A DNA stretch of 64,000 nucleotides from Nocardia iowensis (GTDB lineage: Bacteria > Actinomycetota > Actinomycetes > Mycobacteriales > Mycobacteriaceae): assembly GCF_019222765.1 (NCBI RefSeq), contig NZ_CP078145.1, forward strand, positions 2,480,001-2,544,000, read 5' to 3'. The position numbers and the translations under genes were made by a program. Below, piece by piece: positions 54,971 through 63,309 of the stretch; the stretch's first letter is position 1; the number at the start of each line of letters is the position of its first letter. The notes below the pieces were generated by a model that ran no database searches, was not told where the DNA came from, and saw nothing but the letters and a program-made list of their open reading frames with translations.

Positions 54971-56088
54971 CGGGTCGCTCCTCGTGGTGCGGTGGTGCTG
55001 TTTTCGGCGATCTCGCGCAGCTTCTGCCAGGCCCGCGCGACCGGCGACGGCGGTGGGGTGCGCTGGGTGCCCTTGGCGTAGTGGCGCTCGATGTAGTACT
55101 GCGCCACCGAGAGCACGGTGGTGAGCACGATGTACCAGGCGGTCGCGACCATCAGCAGCGGCACCACCCGGCCGTTGCGTCCGTAGATCACCTGGACCTG
55201 GTAGAACAGTTCCGCGATCGCCATCACCGAGACGATCGAGGTGCCCTTGAACAGGCTGATCACCTCGTTGGTCGCATTGGGCAGAATCGACCGCATCGCT
55301 TGCGGGACCACGATGGTGCGGAACTGTCGCAGGCGCGGAATGCCGAGCGCCGCAGCGGCTTCCAGCTGGCCCGCGTCCACGGAGATGATGCCGGCGCGGA
55401 TGATCTCGGCCGAATACGCCGCCTGATGCAGGGCCAGCCCGATCACCGCCGCGGTGAAGCCACTGATCACGCCGTTCACCTCGAAGGTGAAAAACGCGGG
55501 GCCGAACGGGATTCCGAGCGACAGCGTGTTGTACAGGTAGGCGATGTTGAACCAGAACAGCAGCTGCACGATGAGCGGGATCGAGCGGAATGCCCAGATG
55601 TAGCACCACGAGATCACCCGTAGCACCGGGTTGTTCGACAATCGGGCGATCGCCAGCGCGGTGCCGAGCAGGAAGCCGAGTGCCGTTCCCCAAGCGGTCA
55701 GTTCCAGCGTCACTTTCAGCGCTGCCAGCACTGATTCCGCGGTGACGTACTTGGCGAACGTCGGCCAATCCCAACCCGGGTTGGTGGCCAGGCCATGGAT
55801 GAACTGCGCGAGCAGGATCAGCGCGACGGCGCTGATCACCCACCGCCACGGGTGCCACTGTTTGGCCACGGTTGGTGCGGGGGCGGCCTGCCCCGGGTCT
55901 GCGGCGGTTTCGGCACCGGTCGCGGTGTCGACAGCAACCGGCGTGCCGGTATCGGCGTCGGTTTCGCCGGGGACGGCGGCGGCATCGGGTGCGGCGGACG
56001 CACTCATGACTCCACCTCGCTGGCGCTCGGCTCCGTCATGACTGCGTTTGGCAGCTGTGCCTTTTGTTCGCTCGCTACGCTCACTCAT
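54967..56088 (-). CDS. Amino-acid ABC transporter permease, first gene of the organosulfur operon
   Basis: A permease of the His/Glu/Gln/Arg family with about six helices. TLELTAWGTALGFLLGTALAI and AFRSIPLIVQLLFWFN are family segments, and the EAA loop is QLEAAAALGIPRLRQFRTIVVPQAMR (key residues EAA..LG and VVPQA). ATG at 56088 has AAGGA 6 nt upstream, giving 373 residues; another ATG at 56007 would give 346. The extra 27 residues (from MSERSERTKG) are encoded by the dispersed start-codon repeat. The leader with the SAM riboswitch is 190 bp upstream. Confidence 0.9.
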   Translation of the reverse strand: MSERSERTKGTAAKRSHDGAERQRGGVMSASAAPDAAAVPGETDADTGTPVAVDTATGAETAADPGQAAPAPTVAKQWHPWRWVISAVALILLAQFIHGLATNPGWDWPTFAKYVTAESVLAALKVTLELTAWGTALGFLLGTALAIARLSNNPVLRVISWCYIWAFRSIPLIVQLLFWFNIAYLYNTLSLGIPFGPAFFTFEVNGVISGFTAAVIGLALHQAAYSAEIIRAGIISVDAGQLEAAAALGIPRLRQFRTIVVPQAMRSILPNATNEVISLFKGTSIVSVMAIAELFYQVQVIYGRNGRVVPLLMVATAWYIVLTTVLSVAQYYIERHYAKGTQRTPPPSPVARAWQKLREIAENSTTAPRGATR

Positions 56089-56092
56089 GACG
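56003..56092 (-). repeat. Dispersed start-codon repeat inside the permease 5' end
   Basis: 56003-56037 matches the repeat units at 13368 and 13448 (CTCATGACTCC then CCTCGCTGGCGCTCGG). 56067-56092 matches 13430-13455 (TTCGCTCGCT followed by ACGCTC and CTCATGAC). Both alternative ATGs of the permease gene lie within copies. Confidence 0.7.
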
Positions 56093-56276
56093 GGTCCTTC
56101 GGAAGAACGAACGAGACCGCGCCACTCGGGCCGCGGTCACATCACCCGGCCAGCGACGGGTGCACAGACTGGCTGCGGGTCAGCCCCGACAGCTCGCGGA
56201 CGTCACTTTGCACTGATCGATATGGCGACGGCCCCAACGGGTGCCGCGAGCAGCGGAAATGATCACTTCGGTTCCT

Positions 56277-56365
56277 CCATCGGTCCCGGCGGAAGCACCC
56301 GCACCCGGTGAACCGGGGGGTTGCTGCGACGTCGACGAGCCAGGTCTCTCGGTCGCTCTGGATGG
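56277..56365 (-). promoter_or_regulatory. SAM-I (S-box) riboswitch
   Basis: Read on the minus strand from 56365. P1 5' strand CCATC (56365-56361) pairs with GATGG (56281-56277). CATCCAGAG matches the S-box start. P2 GCGAC (56356-56352) pairs with GTCGC (56330-56326), directly followed by AGCAACC, the most conserved S-box segment (GCAACC at 56324-56319). P3 is CCGGT-TC-ACCGG. GGGTGCTTCC then corresponds to the GGUGC..UCC junction. S-boxes switch off expression when S-adenosylmethionine is high. It stands 190-270 nt upstream of the 14-gene operon. Expression platform not resolved. Confidence 0.8.
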
Positions 56366-56744
56366 TTGTCGCCGATCCGGACATCGGGTGATGCCAGGGT
56401 CGAGCCGAATTATCATGCCCAGCAGGCGAACCCTGGGGCAAGGGAAGTAATCACGGTGAGCGTAGATCTTGCCGGGGTCCGATTCGCGGAGTAAATCCGA
56501 TAGCCGGACATGTGCTGACACAGCCTGATCGGTTTCCGGCGACAGTGCCGCGCCACCTGGACGGTGTGCTGCTCACGTATTCGGGCGGTACTGCCGGAAG
56601 CAGCGTACGACTCGCGCTGTGCGGGGCCCCTTGCAGGTCGTCCGCAGGACACGCCGATGACTTGCCGGGCGTAATACAGCCAGTTCAGCGGGTTTGCCGG
56701 AGTACCGTCGACCTTCGATTGCGTCGACGATGAGAGAGGTCTCC
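56366..56744. other. Intergenic region upstream of riboswitch and secreted-protein gene
   Basis: About 380 bp between the S-box leader and the plus-strand gene at 56745. Promoters for both directions must lie here. No coding sequence is supported, and I could not assign a -10 with confidence. Confidence 0.5.
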
Positions 56745-57467
56745 GTGACCGTGATGCGCCGTCTGACCATTTTGTCTGCTGTCGCGACCTGCTCGGTCGC
56801 ACTGGCCCTGGCCGCTCCTGTCGCGAGTGCGGCCCCGGCGCCGCCCGCTCCTGGCGAGGTCCGCACGACGGGGGATCGTCCCGCCCAGACCGGTACCGCC
56901 GCGCCCGGCGATGTCCTCGGCGTGTACAACACCGCGATCGAGGGCCTGCGTTCCTTCGGTATGCAGCCGTTCCTCTACCCGACCGCGGCAGCGTTCTGCC
57001 TCGACGGCACCACCTACGGACTGGCCCCCGCGGTGGCGGGTGCCGTGCCGGGCCCATGGCCCAAGACCACGGTCGCCATTCCCGGCCTCGACCTGACCGC
57101 CGTCAAGGCCGGGCAGACCATGTTCACCTTCATCCCGTACGGGTTGGGCCACGACGGCTCGGACACCACCGGCATGCATGTCGCCTGGATGAACCTGACG
57201 AGCGGCCGAGGCGGGCTGGCCGCCATGGGCCCGCTGTCCACCGTCTTCGGTGGCATGATTCCCGCCGAAGTCCCGCCCGCCCTGCGCCCGATGGCCGAAC
57301 GTGCCATCCAGGACTTCTTTTTCGCCGCCCTCCCGATGGGCGGCGTCCGCGCCGTACCCGTCGAGACCGGCACCGGCACCGTGCTGGCCGCGGTTTTCGG
57401 CACGGTGGAGAACGGCGGAAAGTCCTGCTTCTTCTTGCCCACGGTTGGCATCACCGAGGTTCGGTAA
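56745..57467 (+). CDS. Secreted protein of unknown function
   Basis: A 240-residue exported protein. The signal peptide is RRLTILSAVATCSVALALAAP with cleavage near ASA-AP, followed by a Pro/Gly-rich linker. The mature part contains FLYPTAAAFCLDGTTYGLAPA, MFTFIPYGLGHDGSD and a C-terminal NGGKSCFFLPTVGITEV. Two cysteines could pair. It looks like a small extracellular beta domain typical of corynebacteriales secretomes, but I do not recognise the family. GTG at 56745 has GAGAGAGG 5 nt upstream; ATG at 56730 and 56754 are alternatives. Confidence 0.75.
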   Translation: MTVMRRLTILSAVATCSVALALAAPVASAAPAPPAPGEVRTTGDRPAQTGTAAPGDVLGVYNTAIEGLRSFGMQPFLYPTAAAFCLDGTTYGLAPAVAGAVPGPWPKTTVAIPGLDLTAVKAGQTMFTFIPYGLGHDGSDTTGMHVAWMNLTSGRGGLAAMGPLSTVFGGMIPAEVPPALRPMAERAIQDFFFAALPMGGVRAVPVETGTGTVLAAVFGTVENGGKSCFFLPTVGITEVR

Positions 57468-57474
57468 GCCCCAG

Positions 57475-58662
57475 CTAGGCGCCGACGGAACCGAGCGCGC
57501 GACCCTTCCAGCGCAGCGTCCCGCGTCGGCGGGCGCGGTGGGAGCGTACCCACAGCCGGAGATAGGCGGCGATGGACAGCGGGTGGGCCAGTGCGGCAAC
57601 GACATCGGCGGGGGCGACCGGACCGCCGGTTTCGAGGGAGCGGGACAACAGCCTGCCGGTGACGGCGGCGGCGTAGCCGAGGAGTCCGATGCGGCGGACG
57701 GTGCCGCGACCACACGACGCCGCCAACGGTGGCACCCAATAGCCGAGGGCGGCAAGAAGTCCCACGGCCGCGCCGCCCGGGATCGTGCCGCCGTAGGCCG
57801 ACCACAGCCAGCGGGTGTAGCCGTCGTCGAGTTCGTGTACGCCCGAGTACATTCGGGTGCTTGCCATCCGTCCCGCGCCCACGAGGGCGGTGGGTTGTCC
57901 TGCGCGGCGCAGTGTTCGGGCGATATCAAGGTCCTCGGTGGCACTGGCGGCCACCGCGGCGTGCCCGCCGACGGCCCGGTAGGCAGCGGTGTCGAACACC
58001 AGAAATTGGCCGCAGGCAACCGAAGTCGACGGCCGCAGACTCCGATTCGCCACCGAAATCGGCAATGTCGCCGCCCACGACCAGCACAGCAGCGGCTGCA
58101 CCAACGCCTCGGCCACGGACTCGGCCCGCTGCATCGGCCAAGGTGACAGCAACGCGACCCGCCGCCTGCGCAATTCGGTGACCGCCGCAGCGACCGCACC
58201 CGGTCCCAGTCGCACATCCGCGTCCACGAACACCAGCACCGGCGTCGCCACCGCCTCGGCCAATCGCGCACACGCGGCGGCCTTCCCGGTCCACCCGGGC
58301 GCTGGTTCGGTGTCGTTGCGCAACACCGTGATTCGCGGATCGCCACCGGCCGCCTCGATCGCCGCCGCAAACGTGTCATCGCCCGACGCGTCATCGAGAA
58401 TCAACACACTCATCCGCGCCACCCCCTGCTGCACCCGCAGGTCCGCAAGCAGCCCGGGCAATCGCTCCGCCTCGTCACGAGCCGGAACACACACGGTCAC
58501 CGGCTCGGTCACACCGCCCGCCGCGTCCGTCAGCTGCCGCACTGTCATCCGGTTGAACAGCCCGATCCCCGCCCCGCCCACCGCGATACCGGCCCCGACC
58601 AGCGTCACCCATCCGACGAACGGGACCTGCCTGCGGCAAAGCGCAAGTGGAGCCTCCGTCAT
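57475..58662 (-). CDS. Family 2 glycosyltransferase, probable carotenoid glycosyltransferase (CruG/CrtQ-like)
   Basis: A 395-residue membrane-bound GT2. After an N-terminal helix, the GT-A fold shows CVPARDEAERLPGLL, ILDDASGDDTF, DADVRLGPGA (DxD) and EDLDIARTLRRAG (ED motif). Two or more C-terminal helices follow. It lies downstream of cruF- and crtO-like genes, so a carotenoid hydroxyl acceptor is likely (compare CruG, which follows CruF). ATG at 58662 is 7 bp after the lppM stop and lies inside a 58-bp palindromic repeat. Sugar donor unknown. Confidence 0.82.
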   Translation of the reverse strand: MTEAPLALCRRQVPFVGWVTLVGAGIAVGGAGIGLFNRMTVRQLTDAAGGVTEPVTVCVPARDEAERLPGLLADLRVQQGVARMSVLILDDASGDDTFAAAIEAAGGDPRITVLRNDTEPAPGWTGKAAACARLAEAVATPVLVFVDADVRLGPGAVAAAVTELRRRRVALLSPWPMQRAESVAEALVQPLLCWSWAATLPISVANRSLRPSTSVACGQFLVFDTAAYRAVGGHAAVAASATEDLDIARTLRRAGQPTALVGAGRMASTRMYSGVHELDDGYTRWLWSAYGGTIPGGAAVGLLAALGYWVPPLAASCGRGTVRRIGLLGYAAAVTGRLLSRSLETGGPVAPADVVAALAHPLSIAAYLRLWVRSHRARRRGTLRWKGRALGSVGA

Positions 58663-58674
58663 GTCCCGTTCAAC
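58617..58674 (+). repeat. 58-bp palindromic dispersed repeat, copy 4, overlapping two genes
   Basis: Begins CGAACGGGACCTGCC and ends ATGTCCCGTTCAAC; the interior TGCGGCAAAGCGCAAG aligns with copies at 8380 and 8517. It covers the lppM stop codon and the first 15 codons or so of the glycosyltransferase gene. Confidence 0.75.
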
Positions 58675-59416
58675 GGCCCTGCTTGACCGTTTTCCACCAG
58701 CGGCTCCAGGAGAGGCCGGTGGGGGCGCCGGGGGCAGGCGGGTTGCGGTCCATGTAGGCCATGGTGGCGATGATGGCGGCGACGGCGAGGGTGATGCCGC
58801 CGACGATGCCGGCCCAGCCCGCGAAGGAGCGGGTGTTGGGGTCGGCGTAGCTGACCTCGGCGCGCACGGTGGAGACGTCGCCGGCGGGGAGTTTCCAGGA
58901 GACGATGTTGTCGCCTTCACGGGTGCCGTTGGTCTTGGCGACGCGGGCCGGGAACGCGACGGTGAACTGCACGTCGGAGCCGTGCGGTGGCACGGACTTC
59001 AAATCGACGCGGCCGCTGAGGCTGACCAGGTCGCCGGTGCGCTGGAAGCCCAGCTGGAACATGCCCTGGGTCTGTTCGGACAGCTGACCGAGCTGTCCGA
59101 CCTCGCCGAACGACATGTCCTCGAAGAACACCTGGCTACCCACGTAGCCGTCCTGGGTGTAGGGCTCCACCCGCACCTTCGCCGCGAGCGAGTCGGGCGC
59201 TTTCAGCTGTGGACCCTTGTCGTTGGGCTCGGTGGGGACGACCGCGGCGACGATCCGCCCGGACACCCGGTCATTGGACGAGACGCCCATCGATACCTGC
59301 ACCCGCAGGCAGCCCGCGAGTACGGGAACCAGCAACGCCGCGAGCAGGACGGCCGCGGCGATACGCGCGCCAAGGCGGCGCTGCCGCGGCGTCGGTAGTA
59401 CCGGGGCATCGGGCAT
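58670..59416 (-). CDS. lppM: Lipoprotein LppM (DUF3153)
   Basis: A 248-residue lipoprotein, homologous to M. tuberculosis LppM (Rv2171). The signal peptide ends VLAGC. CLRVQVSMGVSSNDRVSGRIVAAVV, DGYVGSQVFFEDMSF and ADPNTRSFAG match the LppM core. A C-terminal membrane helix (GIVGGITLAVAAIIATMAYM) gives a second anchor. LppM has a lipid-binding domain and affects phagosome handling in M. tuberculosis. ATG at 59416 is chosen so that the signal peptide starts normally; ATG at 59461 adds 15 residues. It is inserted between carotenoid genes. Confidence 0.9.
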   Translation of the reverse strand: MPDAPVLPTPRQRRLGARIAAAVLLAALLVPVLAGCLRVQVSMGVSSNDRVSGRIVAAVVPTEPNDKGPQLKAPDSLAAKVRVEPYTQDGYVGSQVFFEDMSFGEVGQLGQLSEQTQGMFQLGFQRTGDLVSLSGRVDLKSVPPHGSDVQFTVAFPARVAKTNGTREGDNIVSWKLPAGDVSTVRAEVSYADPNTRSFAGWAGIVGGITLAVAAIIATMAYMDRNPPAPGAPTGLSWSRWWKTVKQGR

Positions 59417-59512
59417 CGTGGTGACGGGACTCGGCTGCACGGGGACATCGTGCCAGGCCATCCGTCCAGATGGCCACGCGACGGGCGGAACGAGGCTCGC
59501 GATGTGCTTCGC

Positions 59513-60346
59513 CTAGCCCACCGGATCGGGTCCGAGGCGGGAAAAGTGGAGGTGACGCAGCAGCGGGACGCCCACTATGGCCAGCCCGACGCCGCCGTAG
59601 GCAGCCGAAAACGGCAGGCCGAGAAACACGGCGTGCGCGAGGGTGGACCCGAGCCAGGTCCAGAGGAAAACCACCACCGGCACCGCGACCGAACCGGTTC
59701 CCGGCCCAGTGTGTCGCGCTGTGTCGTCCAGCCCTACTGACGGGATCGCGCGATCCCAGACGGTCAACAGCACACCCATCAGTAGTGTCACCGCGAACCA
59801 CCCGAGGTAGTTGGTGTACGGAATCTCGGCGAGGCCGGGCAGGCCTGAGTCGGTGTCGCACCACCGCCACTGCCCATCGGCGACCATCTGCGGATCCAAG
59901 AACAGATCCCACCCGACCGCACCCACCGCTGTCAGTCCGATCCGTGACAGCGCTCGGCGCGATATCAGCCCGACCACCACCCACACCGGATACAGCCCAC
60001 CGGTCCAGGCCAGCGGAACCACCAGCGGCACCCCGCCGAGCGCGGGACCCAACCGATCCACCGCGTACTCGTAACACCCGAACGGGAACCCCGTTGCGGT
60101 ACCGACGATCTCGGCGGTGAGCCCGAGCCCGGAGACGATCACCAAAAACCCGGCCGCGTAACGAATCCCGCGCGTCGCCGACGCATGCGCCAATGCCGTG
60201 CCCGCCGAGAGCAAGACGACCACCGCGGTGACCCGGTCTCGCGCAACATCCGACGTCAGCGGGTACCCGATCTGCGCGACGATCAGCAGCGCCGCCAGCG
60301 CGATGGGCACAAGATCGACGCGCGGCGCTGCCGCGGGCTTCGTCAT
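59513..60346 (-). CDS. cruF: Carotenoid 1',2'-hydratase family membrane protein (CruF-like)
   Basis: A 277-residue protein with about seven membrane helices. The CruF/DUF422 features are GFPFGCYEYAVDRLGPALGGVPLVVPLAW (key part FPFG.Y.Y) and WDLFLDPQMV with GQWRW close behind, then PYTNYLGWF. CruF hydrates the 1',2' double bond of a carotenoid psi end, creating the OH that a glycosyltransferase can decorate. ATG overlaps the stop of the CrtO-like gene by 4 nt. The same family also includes bisanhydrobacterioruberin hydratase, so the exact substrate is open. Confidence 0.88.
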   Translation of the reverse strand: MTKPAAAPRVDLVPIALAALLIVAQIGYPLTSDVARDRVTAVVVLLSAGTALAHASATRGIRYAAGFLVIVSGLGLTAEIVGTATGFPFGCYEYAVDRLGPALGGVPLVVPLAWTGGLYPVWVVVGLISRRALSRIGLTAVGAVGWDLFLDPQMVADGQWRWCDTDSGLPGLAEIPYTNYLGWFAVTLLMGVLLTVWDRAIPSVGLDDTARHTGPGTGSVAVPVVVFLWTWLGSTLAHAVFLGLPFSAAYGGVGLAIVGVPLLRHLHFSRLGPDPVG

Positions 60347-61908
60347 CGCCTGCGCAGCAAGGGGAATCGGCCGCGCCGCAGGTCACGGATGACCAGGTCG
60401 GCGGCACTGCGCCCGCTGGCGCCGGAGACACCGCCACCCGGATGTGTCGACGCACCGGTCAGATACAACCCCGGTGCGCCCGGCACACGCTGCCCGGACA
60501 GTTCCGGCAGCGGCCGCCACAGCATCATCTGATCGAGCGACATCTCCACGTGCATCACATTGCCGCCGAGCAGCCCCATCTCCCGCTCCAGATCGACCGG
60601 CGTCTGCACATGCCTGCGCAGCACCGAATCGGCGAAACCCGGTGCGTAGGAGTCCACTTCGGCAATGATGCGGTCGGCTTCCCGGTCGGCGTGCTCGGCC
60701 CAGTCGCTGTCGTCGGCCAGCCGGTACGGGTGCCACTGTGCCCACAGCGAGAGCTGATGCTCGCCGGGCGGGGCGATGCTCGGGTCCAGTGCGCTGAAAC
60801 TCATCGCCAGCACCACCGGCCGCGGCGGCAGGTCACCGGCCGACGCGGCACCGTGGGCCAGCCGAAGCTGCCGCCGGTCGGACACGAGAAATTGCAGGCC
60901 ACGGGCGGATTCCTCGATCGAGCTGCCGGGATAGTTCGGCAACGATCGGGTGGCGACCCGTACCACCATCCCGATTCCGGGCCCGACCCGGATGCGCCGC
61001 CGCCAGTCGTCGAGCACCTTGCCGTCGAAGCCGCCGTCACGCAACAGATCCAGCGTGGTGAGCACGTGCGTGCCCGCGATCACGGTGTCGGCGTGCAGGA
61101 TTCGCCCCGAGGCGGTACCGACTTGCCAGCTGTCACCATTGCGCCGCAACGAGGTGACCGCGTCACCCGCCGTCACCTCGCCACCGTCGGAGCGCAGCCG
61201 CCGCACCAGTGCCTCGGTCAAGGCCCCGCTGCCGCCGACCGCCCGGCCGGGCGGCAGCGTGTGCATGAGAGCGGCGAACCCGACCATGGGCGCGGTACCC
61301 GGTTCCGACATCGGCGGACCGGACTGAGCGCCGAACCACGCCAGCGACGCCTTGAGCCGTTCGTCCTGGAAGTACGTGTCCAGCAAGGCGTCCCCGGACT
61401 GCAGGAACTCATGGGACAACGCACTGCCGCCGTCTTTGGCGTCCAGTCCCCAGAACGAGCGCAGCAACCGGCCCGGCGTCGGCCCACCGCCGAACGCGCG
61501 CATCACCCGGGCGCTGCGCGGCCCCCACACTTCGACGAAACGCCGATACGCCGCCGCATCCCTGGCACCGCAGGCGGCGGCGATCGAGGCGCAGGTGGCA
61601 GCCAGATCGCGGTGGAACACCAGTGGTGCGCGCCCGCCCGCAGCCGGGGTGAAACCCCAAGGGTCGCAATCGATGTACCGCAGGCCGAAGCGGGCGAGCT
61701 CCAGTTCCTCGATGATCCCGGTGTGCCGGACCATGATGTGCGCGGATGACCCGCGGTCGACCAGGTGACCGGGAAACCGCTCGACCGTCGACACCGCCCC
61801 GCCGAGCACCTCGTCACGTTCGAGCACCTGCACCGCATGCCCGGCGCGCGCGAGATAGCAGGCGGCGACCAGCGCATTGTGGCCCGAACCGACCACCGCG
61901 ATCGTCAC
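60343..61908 (-). CDS. crtO: FAD-dependent carotenoid oxygenase/desaturase family protein (CrtO-like)
   Basis: A 521-residue CrtI/CrtO-family flavoprotein. The FAD motif VVGSGHNALVAACYLARAG with HNAL is typical of CrtO ketolases and related proteins rather than of CrtI. HIMVRHTGIIEELEL and the C-terminal block LYLTGASTHPGGGVSGASGRSAA (key residues G.STHPGG.V.G) complete the family pattern. CrtO of Rhodococcus makes 4-keto-gamma-carotene. GTG at 61908 is used; the longer frame lacks homology. It is followed by cruF and, after lppM, the glycosyltransferase. Confidence 0.85.
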   Translation of the reverse strand: MTIAVVGSGHNALVAACYLARAGHAVQVLERDEVLGGAVSTVERFPGHLVDRGSSAHIMVRHTGIIEELELARFGLRYIDCDPWGFTPAAGGRAPLVFHRDLAATCASIAAACGARDAAAYRRFVEVWGPRSARVMRAFGGGPTPGRLLRSFWGLDAKDGGSALSHEFLQSGDALLDTYFQDERLKASLAWFGAQSGPPMSEPGTAPMVGFAALMHTLPPGRAVGGSGALTEALVRRLRSDGGEVTAGDAVTSLRRNGDSWQVGTASGRILHADTVIAGTHVLTTLDLLRDGGFDGKVLDDWRRRIRVGPGIGMVVRVATRSLPNYPGSSIEESARGLQFLVSDRRQLRLAHGAASAGDLPPRPVVLAMSFSALDPSIAPPGEHQLSLWAQWHPYRLADDSDWAEHADREADRIIAEVDSYAPGFADSVLRRHVQTPVDLEREMGLLGGNVMHVEMSLDQMMLWRPLPELSGQRVPGAPGLYLTGASTHPGGGVSGASGRSAADLVIRDLRRGRFPLLRRR

Positions 61909-61969
61909 GTGACCCGCATGCCGGTAGTCAGTCGGCGCCCCGAAGGCGTTGTGCGCCAAGGCACGGCCC

Positions 61970-62581
61970 TCACAGCGGCAGCCGCCGTCCGAGAATGGCG
62001 AACGGCCGGGTGTCACCCGCGAACACGAAATTGCGCACTACGTCGGTGAATCCCTGCCGCCGATACAGCCGCCAGGCCCGGTTGTCCTCCTGGTCCACCT
62101 CCGGGGTGGACAGCAGCACCGCCCGCTCGGACCGTTGCCGCAGTAGCCGTTCCAGCAGCGTGCCGCCGATGCCGAGCCCTTGCGCGGACGGGTGCACATG
62201 CAGCTCGGTCAGCTCGAAGTAGTCCGAAAGCAGTTCGCGCGCGGAATGTTCCGGCCAGCCGGAGCGCCGCATCCCGCTGTGCACCTGCTGGTGCCACCAC
62301 TGCTGAGCGGCGCCGCGGTAGCCGTAGGCGATCGCCACGATCGGCGCGGACCGCAGATCGACCTGCCCCGAATCGTCGGGGACCACCGCGGCGACGGCCT
62401 GCCAGCCGGAGCGGGTGGTGTGCTCGGTCCACATGGGCGCGCGATGGTGTTCGGTGCCGCGCGGATAGTCCATCGCCGCGACATACACCGCCAGCGCATC
62501 GTGCAGCCGGGAGCGCAGTGCCGCGACGGAGAGGTCGATGACGACAGGTGCGGGGGTGTGATTTGGCTTGACGGCGGTCAT
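61970..62581 (-). CDS. GNAT family acetyltransferase, Rv2170-like
   Basis: A 203-residue GNAT protein. Motif A is HPSAQGLGIGGTLLERLL near residue 140, preceded by LTELHVH. The last strand-helix is RAWRLYRRQGF. The N-terminal half has the DYPRGTEHHRAP and AQQWWHQQVH segments shared with Rv2170, which has been described as a lysine acetyltransferase acting on isocitrate lyase. ATG at 62581 is used. The gene sits between crtO and the HEPN protein, as expected from the Rv2169c-Rv2171 order. Confidence 0.88.
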   Translation of the reverse strand: MTAVKPNHTPAPVVIDLSVAALRSRLHDALAVYVAAMDYPRGTEHHRAPMWTEHTTRSGWQAVAAVVPDDSGQVDLRSAPIVAIAYGYRGAAQQWWHQQVHSGMRRSGWPEHSARELLSDYFELTELHVHPSAQGLGIGGTLLERLLRQRSERAVLLSTPEVDQEDNRAWRLYRRQGFTDVVRNFVFAGDTRPFAILGRRLPL

Positions 62582-62721
62582 GGCTCTCGTAGGTCCGCTG
62601 AGCGGGCGCGGAAGTTTGTCGGTGGGCGTCTCTATATTCAATCTCAATTCAAACGTTCGAATACCTGTTCGGTCACACCAAGGCAGTGTTGGCTTCAGGT
62701 GCGATGCGGAGGGACGGGGAG

Positions 62722-63162
62722 ATGTCTGGTCGGATCGAACATCCGGGGCAGCCCGGTCGAGCGGGCAAACTGCTGAAGCGGGCCGATGGTCTGCTGATGC
62801 AGGCGGCGGGGGAGCTGGACCCGCGGGAGCGGTTCCGCACCGCCTATCTCGCGGCGTTGCGCGGGGCCGGGGCGGTGATCGCACTCACCGGCGCCGACAA
62901 CGCGCCGCGGGCTCGCTCGCGTAATGCGTGGGTGCTGATGCAGTCCGCCGCGCCCGAGTTCGTGATGTGGGCCGATTACTTCAGCGCGCGCTCGGAGATC
63001 AGGGCCGCGCTGGAGGCCGGACTCGATCGCGACATCGACGATCACGAGGCCGACGAGTTCTATTCGCGGGTAGGAGCATTCCTGCACGACGTCGAAGATC
63101 TCCTTACCGCATCGGCACGGTTGCGGCCCGCACCGGGGTGGACAGACGGCATGACCGGATAG
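62722..63162 (+). CDS. SAV_6107-family HEPN protein
   Basis: A 146-residue all-helical protein of the actinobacterial SAV_6107 HEPN family. Typical pattern: ERFRTAYLAALRGAGAVIAL, RSRNAWVLMQSAAPEFVMWADYF, and DEADEFYSRV-like C-terminal helix (here HEADEFYSRVGAFLHDVEDLL). Other HEPN families are toxin RNases, but the RxxxxH motif needed for cleavage is not obvious here. ATG at 62722 has GGAGGGACGGGGAG upstream; ATG 62704 is an alternative. It lies divergently from the GNAT gene. Confidence 0.82.
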   Translation: MSGRIEHPGQPGRAGKLLKRADGLLMQAAGELDPRERFRTAYLAALRGAGAVIALTGADNAPRARSRNAWVLMQSAAPEFVMWADYFSARSEIRAALEAGLDRDIDDHEADEFYSRVGAFLHDVEDLLTASARLRPAPGWTDGMTG

Positions 63163-63309
63163 TGACAGGCGGCACGCCCACATAGTTATGGGCGACTAGG
63201 TGGTACGGCCCTGATCGAACTCGTATCATTGGTGACAGATAGCCGCCAAGGTCGGCTATCAGTCGCCTACCCGGAGGCGACAGCCACGCCTAGTGCCGGG
63301 GGAGGTACC

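Noticed and set aside
62658..62671. LexA/SOS-box-like CGAATACCTGTTCG upstream of the HEPN gene
   Set aside because: Two mismatches to the actinobacterial consensus, and none of the neighbouring genes is a known SOS gene.
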